From: Elusimicrobia bacterium HGW-Elusimicrobia-2
GTDB lineage: Bacteria > CG03
Length of the DNA: 11,941 nucleotides
NCBI GenBank assembly: GCA_002841685.1
Contig: PHAM01000054.1
Coordinates: 1-11,941 of the forward strand
Reading direction: 5' to 3'
Part shown: piece by piece, positions 7,200 through 11,941 of the stretch
How positions within the stretch are numbered: position 1 is the first letter of the stretch
Layout of the letters: each line of letters starts with the position of its first letter
The notes under the pieces: model-generated
Told to the model about the DNA's origin: nothing
Seen by the model: the letters and a program-made list of their open reading frames with translations, nothing else
Databases searched by the model: none
Translations under genes and position numbers: made by a program

Positions 7200-7287
7200 G
7201 GAGAGGTGACCGAGCGGCTTAAGGTGTACGCCTGGAAAGCGTATGTACTGAAAGGTACCCAGGGTTCAAATCCCTGCCTCTCCGCCA
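7200..7287 (+). tRNA. tRNA-Ser (anticodon GGA), CCA encoded
   Basis: Acceptor GGAGAGG (7200-7206) pairs with CCTCTCC (7277-7283), discriminator G7284, encoded CCA 7285-7287. The anticodon stem TACGC/GCGTA encloses CTGGAAA with anticodon GGA at 7234-7236, reading UCC and UCU. A long class II variable arm and the T arm CAGGG-TTCAAAT-CCCTG complete the fold. The last 9 nt belong to the 23-bp repeat that recurs at 11821, which marks this gene as the probable integration site of the downstream island. Confidence 0.95.
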
Positions 7288-7301
7288 ATTCAATCGTTCC
7301 G
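7279..7301 (+). repeat. 23-bp direct repeat, left copy (att-like, tRNA-Ser 3' end)
   Basis: Begins TCTCCGCCA, the last nine bases of tRNA-Ser, and continues ATTCAATCGTTCCG. The identical 23 bases occur at 11821-11843. The copies diverge immediately outside, with C versus G before and C versus A after once aligned positions 7302 and 11844 are reached. This is the expected left junction of an element integrated at a tRNA 3' end. Confidence 0.85.
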
Positions 7302-7375
7302 CTTTTTGACTGAATACCCCCTCAAAAATTTCGCGTCCGCCTGCGGCGCTTATTTCATTTTTAAGAGAGCCCCTT

Positions 7376-7897
7376 TCATTTTTTTTGGAAGAAACAATTA
7401 CCTCTGCCTTCCTGCGTCGGAACAAATCTCATCGGCAGGCGATAGGTGGGTCGCCTGCCTGCAAAGAAATCAAACGGCTTTCGGAACGAAAATGACAGGG
7501 TATTGTCCCTTAATACGAAGTTCGAACCGGTTTTTCGGCAAATTTTCACCAAATTTGCGTAATTCCGCTCTTTTATTATTTTCTCGACGGAATTACAGGT
7601 TAAAACAATATCCTTCGCGAGTTCGAACCAACTGTTACTCTCATTCTTCGAACTGGTTATTTTTTGCTTTAGTTCAATTTTTTCTTCAATCAAGGGCGCT
7701 TTCTTATTCTGATATTCGGCAGGGTCAATCAGTCCGCTGATGTAACCTTCAAGCAAGCGATCCAACCTCTGACTAATATCAGTCAAAGTCTTTTCAAACT
7801 TTTCCGAGAGCGACGAGATATTTTTGCTTTCATCAGTTCTGTATTTCTCTAAGTCCTCTAAAATCTTCTTAGCAAAATATTGTGATGCATTATGACG
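7376..7897 (-). pseudogene. C-terminal remnant of a large serine recombinase
   Basis: Reading the minus strand, an open frame begins right after the in-frame stop at 7898-7900 and runs to the stop at 7376-7378. The conceptual protein opens NASQYFAKKILEDLEKY, continues through RLDRLLEGYISGLIDPAEY and a charged, coiled-coil-like stretch, and reaches RKTGSNFVLRDNTLSFSF and KPFDFFA. This is the pattern of the coiled-coil and C-terminal end of large serine recombinases. The catalytic resolvase domain (with its Ser and Arg motifs), the recombinase domain and the zinc ribbon are all absent. About 25 extra residues after FDFFA are encoded by an inserted-looking palindromic repeat. The TTG at 7786 gives an artificial shorter ORF. 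No start codon or promoter is evident. It is a degraded mobility gene and supports the island interpretation. Confidence 0.6.
7434..7459. repeat. 9-bp inverted repeat at the end of the recombinase remnant
   Basis: GGCAGGCGA (7434-7442) and TCGCCTGCC (7451-7459) are perfect reverse complements around an 8-nt loop. On the minus strand it begins directly after the codon for the last conserved recombinase residue (FDFFA). This suggests that a dispersed palindromic element replaced the original gene end. Confidence 0.7.
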
Positions 7898-7967
7898 TTA
7901 AAACACCAGACTCTGCCCGTTGATGGATAGGCTTAGTCCGAAGAACGTCGAAGAAAACGGTACAAGT

Positions 7968-7985
7968 CGCCAACTTCAGTTGGCG
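7968..7985. repeat. 8-bp palindromic hairpin upstream of the cassette promoter
   Basis: CGCCAACT, 2-nt loop TC, AGTTGGCG; the arms are exact. It ends 25 nt before the proposed -35 box. Similar GCCAACT/AGTTGGC palindromes are, from memory, common dispersed elements. A transcription factor site is also possible. Confidence 0.65.
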
Positions 7986-8010
7986 GAGTTTCAGAAGATA
8001 CGTATCGTAT

Positions 8011-8040
8011 TAGACAGGAGATTGTAAATTATGCTATAAT
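8011..8040 (+). promoter_or_regulatory. extended -10 promoter giving a leaderless sucC-like mRNA
   Basis: TAGACA (8011-8016), an 18-nt spacer ending in TGC (8032-8034), and a consensus TATAAT (8035-8040) form an extended -10 promoter. Transcription should start about 6-7 nt later, at or next to the ATG at 8047. No Shine-Dalgarno lies between the -10 box and the ATG, so the transcript is predicted to be leaderless. Confidence 0.65.
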
Positions 8041-8046
8041 AAAATT

Positions 8047-9174
8047 ATGAAACTTTACGAATTTGAGGGTAAAAAAATTTTAAAAGAGCACTCCATCCCT
8101 GTTCCAAGGGGGGGGGTATATGAAGAATATAGCATAGATAGGGAATCTTATCTCTCCAATATACCAGTTGTTTTAAAAGCCCAGGTTCTGACAGGCGGAC
8201 GTGGTAAAGCAGGTGGAATCAAGTTAGTGGATACAGAGGATGAAGTACGTAGCAGCTTTGAACATATTTTAAAACTTAAAATCAAAGGTTTGCAGGTCAA
8301 AAAAATCCTTATTGAAGAAAAACTTGATGTGAAGCATGAACTTTACTTAGGTTACAGCATACTGCGATCAGAAGCAAAAATAGTTTTCATGATTTCAAAA
8401 GAAGGTGGTATGGATATTGAAGATCTTGCACGTACAAATCCTGAAGCTATAATCAAATTCCCCATAAACATCATTGATGGATTTGATAAAGATACAATTG
8501 GAGATTTAGTTGGAAAACTTGGGTTTGCTAATGAAATCACTTTACAAATAACAAATATTGCGGAAATTCTGTATGGTATTTTTACAGACTATGAATGTGA
8601 TGTTGCGGAAATTAATCCTCTTGTTATTACCGATGATGATAAACTAATAGCGGCTGATGCTAGAATATCAATATATGATGAGGCTATTTATAAACATCCT
8701 GAATATCAAAAAGAAGAAGACACATATACCACTCTGGAAACCAAGGCTAGAAGAATTAATCTCGGCTATGTTGAAATGGATGGTAATATAGGAGTTACAG
8801 GCAATGGAGCCGGGTTGAATATGGCAACACTTGATATCATAACATACTTTGGTGGTAAACCGGCTAATTTTCTTGAAGTATCCGGACGAACCTACCACAA
8901 GGCAAAGGAAGCTATAGAAATAATTCTTTCCAATCCTAATGTTAAAATTATATTCGGCAATTTTTTTGGATGTATATCCAGATGTGATGTTATTGCAGAA
9001 GGTTTAGCCGCAGCAATAAAAGACGGAATATTGAATGTTCCATTGGTTATAGCCATGCGAGGTACAGGTTCGGAAGAAGGTTTGAAGACATTGAAAAATG
9101 CTGGTGTAGAAGAACTCTATGAAGATGATATTGACGCCGGAAAAAGGGTTATTGAAATTTTGAAAAAATTATAA
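8047..9174 (+). CDS. sucC: divergent succinyl-CoA synthetase beta-type subunit (ATP-grasp)
   Basis: Beta subunit of an ADP- or GDP-forming acyl-CoA ligase; the family makes succinyl-CoA from succinate and CoA, or runs the reverse reaction to make NTP. It has 375 residues against about 388 in E. coli. The ATP-grasp domain shows AQVLTGGRGKAGG (G50-G57), LIEEKLDVKHELYLGYS, SKEGGMDIEDLA (from G120) and EINPLV (E188). The CoA-ligase domain shows GNGAGL (252-257), as in archaeal-type relatives. It is unusual: the normally conserved GGGA after FLDV is SGRT (279-282), and the FGGI near the active-site interface is FGCI (308-310). It therefore may use another acid. A 9-G run covers codons 21-24. The stop overlaps the sucD-like start in TAATG. 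The family is certain; succinate as substrate is not. It is AT-rich and lies within the putative island. Confidence 0.85.
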   Translation: MKLYEFEGKKILKEHSIPVPRGGVYEEYSIDRESYLSNIPVVLKAQVLTGGRGKAGGIKLVDTEDEVRSSFEHILKLKIKGLQVKKILIEEKLDVKHELYLGYSILRSEAKIVFMISKEGGMDIEDLARTNPEAIIKFPINIIDGFDKDTIGDLVGKLGFANEITLQITNIAEILYGIFTDYECDVAEINPLVITDDDKLIAADARISIYDEAIYKHPEYQKEEDTYTTLETKARRINLGYVEMDGNIGVTGNGAGLNMATLDIITYFGGKPANFLEVSGRTYHKAKEAIEIILSNPNVKIIFGNFFGCISRCDVIAEGLAAAIKDGILNVPLVIAMRGTGSEEGLKTLKNAGVEELYEDDIDAGKRVIEILKKL

Positions 9175-10043
9175 TGGCAATTCTTATAAATAAAAAGACT
9201 AGAGTTCTGGTTTCAGGGATGACGGGAAAGGAAGGAACATTCCATTCTCGTAAGATGTTGGATATGGGAACAAACATTGTTTGTGGAGTTACCCCGGGAA
9301 AAGGCGGAACAACGCATTTGGGTAAACCCATATACAATTCAGTAAAAGATGCATTGGTTAAACATGAACTTGATGCATGCGGAATATTTGTTCCTTCAAA
9401 ATTTACCATGGCCGCTGCTAACGAAGCTGTTGATGGTGGTATCAACCTTATAATCGTAATCGCAGAAGGAATATCTCCTCACGATTCTCTTAAATTTATA
9501 TCCAAAGCAAAAAAGAATAATGTCATTTTGATAGGCCCTAACACTCCAGGACTTTTAACTCCAGGAGAAAGCAAAATAGGTGTTTTAGCCACTGAATATG
9601 TACAAAAAGGTAATATTGGCGTTATATCTCGAAGTGGAACTTTGACAGTTGAGATTTGTTATTATCTTGTCAAAGAAGGATTAGGGCAGAGCACAATTGT
9701 AGGTTTGGGCGGAGATCCTGTTGTGGGTTCTACCTTCAAGGAGATGTATAAACTTTTTGAGAAAGATAAAGAAACAAGAGGAGTAGTTGTTGTTGGAGAA
9801 ATTGGTGGAACAATGGAGGAAGAACTAGCGGAGTATATATTACAGAGCCAAAATAAAATACCAACAGTTGCATTTATAGCCGGGCAAAATGCTCCTCCTG
9901 GTAAAAGAATGGGTCATGCGGGGGCTATTATCGAAGGTGGTATGGGCTCGGCGGATTCAAAGATTGAAGCACTTAAAAAGGCAGGTGTTAGTATAGCTAA
10001 AGTACCGTGGGAAACAGGAAAATTAATGAAGGATATCTTATGA
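9174..10043 (+). CDS. sucD: succinyl-CoA synthetase alpha-type subunit
   Basis: Alpha subunit of the same ligase, carrying the CoA-binding domain and the histidine that is phosphorylated during catalysis. It has 289 residues, the normal length. The CoA-binding Rossmann region starts NKKTRVLVSGMTGKEGTFH (from residue 6). GPNTPGLLTPGE and ISRSGTLTVE match the family, with Thr where GPNCPG is usual. GLGGDPVVGSTF and the phosphohistidine loop KRMGHAGAI (H248) are present, so catalysis should be possible. The ATG at 9174 shares one base with the sucC-like stop, and its own TGA lies in an ATGA overlap with the next gene, so the three proteins are translationally coupled. The alpha subunit is less divergent than its beta partner. 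Confidence 0.9.
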   Translation: MAILINKKTRVLVSGMTGKEGTFHSRKMLDMGTNIVCGVTPGKGGTTHLGKPIYNSVKDALVKHELDACGIFVPSKFTMAAANEAVDGGINLIIVIAEGISPHDSLKFISKAKKNNVILIGPNTPGLLTPGESKIGVLATEYVQKGNIGVISRSGTLTVEICYYLVKEGLGQSTIVGLGGDPVVGSTFKEMYKLFEKDKETRGVVVVGEIGGTMEEELAEYILQSQNKIPTVAFIAGQNAPPGKRMGHAGAIIEGGMGSADSKIEALKKAGVSIAKVPWETGKLMKDIL

Positions 10044-11329
10044 GAATGATAGATGCTCATATACACTGCGGCAACTGGACAAAAATCTATACGCTTGAAA
10101 AAATGAAGAAAGATTTAAAAGAAGCCGGGTGCTGTGGAGCAGCGGTATTTGCTTTTCCTGAAGACATGTACCGCTTAACCGACACCCCTGAAAGGCGAAT
10201 AGAAGCAAATAATTATGTGTTGGAAATTTCAAAAGGAGAAAAAGAAATAGAACTTTATCCATTCTATTTTGTCTGGAACGATTTCATAGTACCGGATAAC
10301 CTGAAAGATTATAAAGGAATAAAATGGCATCGTCATCCTGATGAGCCAAGATATGATTACAACAAACTTGAATGTAAAGAAATACTCTCTCTTATCAAAG
10401 AATTGGAATTGCCTGTAATTTTGGAGGAAGAAACAAAGATAACAGCTCAATTTATAGACAGAAATCCTGAAATTAAAGTAATAATTCCTCATATGGGAAA
10501 ATTAAGCGGCGGGTATGACAAAATGGATATTTTCTTTGATAATCCTAATATTTACTTTGATACCAGCGATGCATCATTTGAAGCAATTGAAAATGTTTTA
10601 AATAAAGTTGGCGCCATGCGGGTAATTTTTGGATCAGACATCTCAGGTACAAAGGAACCCTTTTATAATTTCCCCAAAGTAGAACTTGATAAATTATCAC
10701 AATTGAAATTAGATCATTTGAGTAAAAGTCTGATATTTTCCAGAAATATTGAAAAATTAATGCATGTGAAGATTCGCGATAAAATTAAAAATTTCCAGAT
10801 AAAAAAAAGAAATATCGAAAATATTCAAGACTGGAAACAATATTTTTCTGATCTATCCAGAATAGTTGGTTTTAGTAAAATAACCGAACAACAAGGACAT
10901 CATGATATTATGGTAAGGGATAGCGCTGATTCTGTTAATGATAACAATTTTAAAGAATTGATTGTCGGTAATTTATTTTGGTCAAAATATGGAAAAATAT
11001 TTATCAAGCATCCAGAGTTATTTAAACAATATCTTGAAATCATCTTAATTCACGAAACGGGTCATATATTATCATCTGCAATAAGGTATCAGTATGATGA
11101 AGCTATTGCTACGATGACCGGAGCCGAAAGTTTTGGCTACCAAAAAAAAGAAATTTTGGATCTGTTATCAGTAGTCGCTGCTGTTGATTGTGTTATATAT
11201 CCCACAGAAAATTATTTTGAGGCAGTGAGGGTAAAATACAGCAAATTATTTTTTGATGAATTAACAGATAGTGAAGTAAATTTAATTATAGATAAGGCGA
11301 TTTCCATTTACAATACAAAATTAAAGTGA
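10040..11329 (+). CDS. amidohydrolase-type TIM barrel fused to an HExxH zincin-like domain
   Basis: A 429-residue protein with two apparent domains. Residues 1-about 230 resemble amidohydrolase-2/TatD-like metal-dependent hydrolases: MIDAHIHCG (H7, H9), GIKWHRHPDE (from G93), PHMG (H151) and IFGSDISG (D200). The strand that usually carries a metal-binding His reads PVILEEE (E129-E131), so this ligand is missing or replaced by Glu. Residues about 270-429 contain ILIHETGHI (HETGH at 338-342), a zinc-metalloprotease motif, with E354 in YDEAIAT as a candidate third ligand, faintly like ImmA/IrrE peptidases. I do not recognise this fusion. The start at 10040 gives an ATGA overlap with the sucD-like stop and begins MRMIDAH; an in-frame ATG at 10007 would add 11 residues inside sucD and is less likely. 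The coupling suggests a function linked to the acyl-CoA ligase; substrate unknown. Confidence 0.7.
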   Translation: MRMIDAHIHCGNWTKIYTLEKMKKDLKEAGCCGAAVFAFPEDMYRLTDTPERRIEANNYVLEISKGEKEIELYPFYFVWNDFIVPDNLKDYKGIKWHRHPDEPRYDYNKLECKEILSLIKELELPVILEEETKITAQFIDRNPEIKVIIPHMGKLSGGYDKMDIFFDNPNIYFDTSDASFEAIENVLNKVGAMRVIFGSDISGTKEPFYNFPKVELDKLSQLKLDHLSKSLIFSRNIEKLMHVKIRDKIKNFQIKKRNIENIQDWKQYFSDLSRIVGFSKITEQQGHHDIMVRDSADSVNDNNFKELIVGNLFWSKYGKIFIKHPELFKQYLEIILIHETGHILSSAIRYQYDEAIATMTGAESFGYQKKEILDLLSVVAAVDCVIYPTENYFEAVRVKYSKLFFDELTDSEVNLIIDKAISIYNTKLK

Positions 11330-11400
11330 AACTAAAGTTCCGACATAACGAGCAAGTATCCCCGACTTCACAGACTGTGTCATAATAATTCTCCGCTTTG

Positions 11401-11436
11401 CGTTAAAAAAATGTAAAGAAAAATAATGTTTTAACG
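11401..11436. repeat. 8-bp inverted repeat downstream of the cassette
   Basis: CGTTAAAA (11401-11408) and TTTTAACG (11429-11436) are exact reverse complements around an AT-rich 20-nt loop. The right arm extended to TGTTTTAACG (11427-11436) is the reverse complement of 7896-7905, which lies at the broken end of the recombinase remnant. Confidence 0.6.
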
Positions 11437-11559
11437 ACAAAAGGAATGTTTTTAGTATGGGGGTTACAACTGCTATATTGCTATAGCCACAGGTATGTGA
11501 TATTGCCCTATCTGAATGCTACCAAATATTTTAGTAGACTGTAAAATTGAGTCAATAAA

Positions 11560-11715
11560 AATACTGAACCCCGCCTCCTCCGAGCTCTCTTGCGTATGGC
11601 GAGCTTGCGAGCCATAAAAGAATAATGAATAAGATTCCTCACTACGTTTCGGAATGACAAATAAAATATAAAGATCACCCTCACCTAAGTCCTCTCCCAT
11701 CAAGGGAGAGGATGA
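11560..11715. repeat. dispersed intergenic repeat with terminal hairpin
   Basis: Includes GATTCCTCACTACG followed by a CGGAATGACA-like end, and the palindrome TCCTCTCCC (11690-11698)/GGGAGAGGA (11704-11712) with a 5-nt loop. The minus strand reads ...VIPKRSEESYSLFFYGSQA, a phrase I recognise as a recurrent spurious translation of intergenic repeats in many environmental genomes. It is not a protein gene. Confidence 0.6.
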
Positions 11716-11817
11716 ATGAGAAAATCAATGAGTGAATTGATTTATGATGATGAAACTTATAAAATGCCCTTAATGAATGATGAGGTGCTTTCTACTATAA
11801 GTTCGAACATAGTTTGA
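11716..11817 (+). pseudogene. 33-residue ORF, possible N-terminal scrap of a GxxExxY-family gene
   Basis: ATG at 11716 is preceded by GGGAGAGG at 11704-11711, a strong Shine-Dalgarno that lies inside the 3' arm of a hairpin. The product reads MRKSMSELIYDDETYKM and ends after 33 codons at TGA 11815-11817. MSELIYDDETYK resembles, from memory, the N-terminus of GxxExxY proteins, a small family with a nuclease-like fold; the rest does not. It is either a broken gene or a chance ORF, and it ends 3 nt before the right 23-bp repeat. Confidence 0.3.
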
Positions 11818-11820
11818 AAG

Positions 11821-11843
11821 TCTCCGCCAATTCAATCGTTCCG
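11821..11843 (+). repeat. 23-bp direct repeat, right copy (att-like)
   Basis: Exact copy of 7279-7301, including the last nine bases of tRNA-Ser with CCA. No tRNA precedes it. With the next bases it forms CGTTCC-GAG-GGAACG (11837-11851), a 6-bp inverted repeat that the left copy lacks. It marks the likely right end of the island. Confidence 0.85.
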
Positions 11844-11941
11844 AGGGAACGGCAAATACATCGTAACCCCTTTTATTTGAAAAAGCAATTTTTTTCTTAA
11901 GCAAAGAACAAAGATCAACAGGCGGGATCATAGCAATGTTG
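11844..11941. other. sequence beyond the right repeat, no assigned gene
   Basis: Short stretch to the window edge. If the island model is right, this is the original sequence downstream of tRNA-Ser. A minus-strand frame is open from the edge to TAA at 11770-11772 (56 codons) and runs through the repeat, but I cannot support it as a gene. Confidence 0.3.

Larger units (their letters stand above)
7898..8046. other. intergenic region between recombinase remnant and sucC-like gene
   Basis: Holds no gene. It contains a perfect palindromic hairpin, CGCCAACT (7968-7975) and AGTTGGCG (7978-7985) with a 2-nt loop, and the promoter at 8011-8040. The hairpin lacks a downstream T tract and could be a dispersed repeat or a regulatory structure upstream of the promoter. 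Confidence 0.6.
11330..11820. other. repeat-rich non-coding end of the island
   Basis: Apart from a 33-codon ORF at 11716, this stretch has no gene I can support. It holds a small palindrome CACAG-A-CTGTG (11369-11379), a stem-loop at 11401-11436, the dispersed repeat at 11560-11715, and no recognisable terminator with a T tract after the hydrolase/peptidase gene. Confidence 0.6.
7279..11843. mobile_element. putative genomic island integrated at tRNA-Ser
   Basis: Bounded by exact 23-bp direct repeats, the left one overlapping the tRNA-Ser 3' end. Inside lie the C-terminal remnant of a large serine recombinase, a leaderless sucC-sucD-hydrolase/peptidase cassette and several palindromic intergenic repeats. 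The cassette is far more AT-rich than the flanking housekeeping genes. No intact integrase is present, so the element is probably immobile now. tRNA 3'-end duplication is more typical of tyrosine integrases than serine recombinases, so the integrating enzyme may have been lost or may lie elsewhere. The island call is inference from these converging signs. Confidence 0.6.

Noticed and set aside
7219-7425. Minus-strand ORF containing [20 protein letters not shown]
   Set aside because: This is the antisense of tRNA-Ser, a well-known spurious translation.
7306-7740. Plus-strand ORF of 144 codons after tRNA-Ser
   Set aside because: Opposite strand of the recombinase remnant; no protein-like features.
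10007-10039. Earlier in-frame ATG for the hydrolase/peptidase gene
   Set aside because: Would add 11 residues inside sucD without conserved content; the ATGA overlap at 10040 starts right at the MIDAH motif.
11473-11703. Minus-strand ORF reading VIPKRSEESYSLFFYGSQA
   Set aside because: Translation of a dispersed intergenic repeat, not a gene.
11330-11820. CRISPR-like array among the short palindromes
   Set aside because: The palindromes differ from one another and have no regular spacing or repeated unit.
11770-11940. Minus-strand frame open from the window edge (56 codons)
   Set aside because: Runs through the 23-bp repeat, matches no family I recognise, and could be chance; sequence beyond the window is needed to judge it.

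Overview
The window is bacterial chromosome: bacterial-type AspRS, PgsA/PgpA lipid genes, bacterial tRNAs and sigma70-like promoters. No gene fixes the phylum. The dispersed palindromic repeats and the RSEES-type intergenic element are, from memory, common in environmental lineages such as Omnitrophota or Elusimicrobiota, but that placement is only a guess.

Positions 3-3892 form a tightly packed plus-strand housekeeping cluster: pgsA (5' end outside the window), a Bro-N/DinD-like gene wedged in, pgpA, aspS and a DUF192 gene, with overlaps of 8 nt or gaps of a few nt. PgsA and PgpA catalyse consecutive steps of phosphatidylglycerol synthesis. The Bro-N gene between them is visibly more AT-rich and looks like a later arrival. 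Positions 3920-7135 hold a tRNA-Glu(CTC) with a recognisable promoter, then an RlmD/TrmA-family RNA uracil methyltransferase and a UvrD/PcrA-type helicase coupled by an ATGA overlap.

A tRNA-Ser(GGA) with encoded CCA follows at 7200-7287. Its last 9 nt plus the next 14 nt (7279-7301) recur exactly at 11821-11843. Composition drops sharply between these two 23-bp copies (19/60 G+C at 8221-8280 against 38/60 at 5401-5460). I read 7279-11843 as a small genomic island (about 4.5 kb) at the tRNA-Ser 3' end. It holds the C-terminal remnant of a large serine recombinase (minus strand), a three-gene cassette, and a repeat-rich tail.

The cassette is the most interesting part. An extended -10 promoter sits so close to the first ATG that the mRNA should be leaderless. 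It drives a divergent sucC-like gene, a sucD-like gene and a third gene that joins an amidohydrolase-type TIM barrel to a C-terminal HExxH (zincin-like) domain. The reading frames overlap by 1 and 4 nt, so the three products are probably made together. The SucC-like subunit lacks the usual GGGA and FGGI motifs and carries a 9-G tract near its 5' end. A reasonable hypothesis is a mobile acyl-CoA ligase module with a dedicated hydrolase/peptidase partner of unknown substrate; the sequence alone does not show what it acts on.
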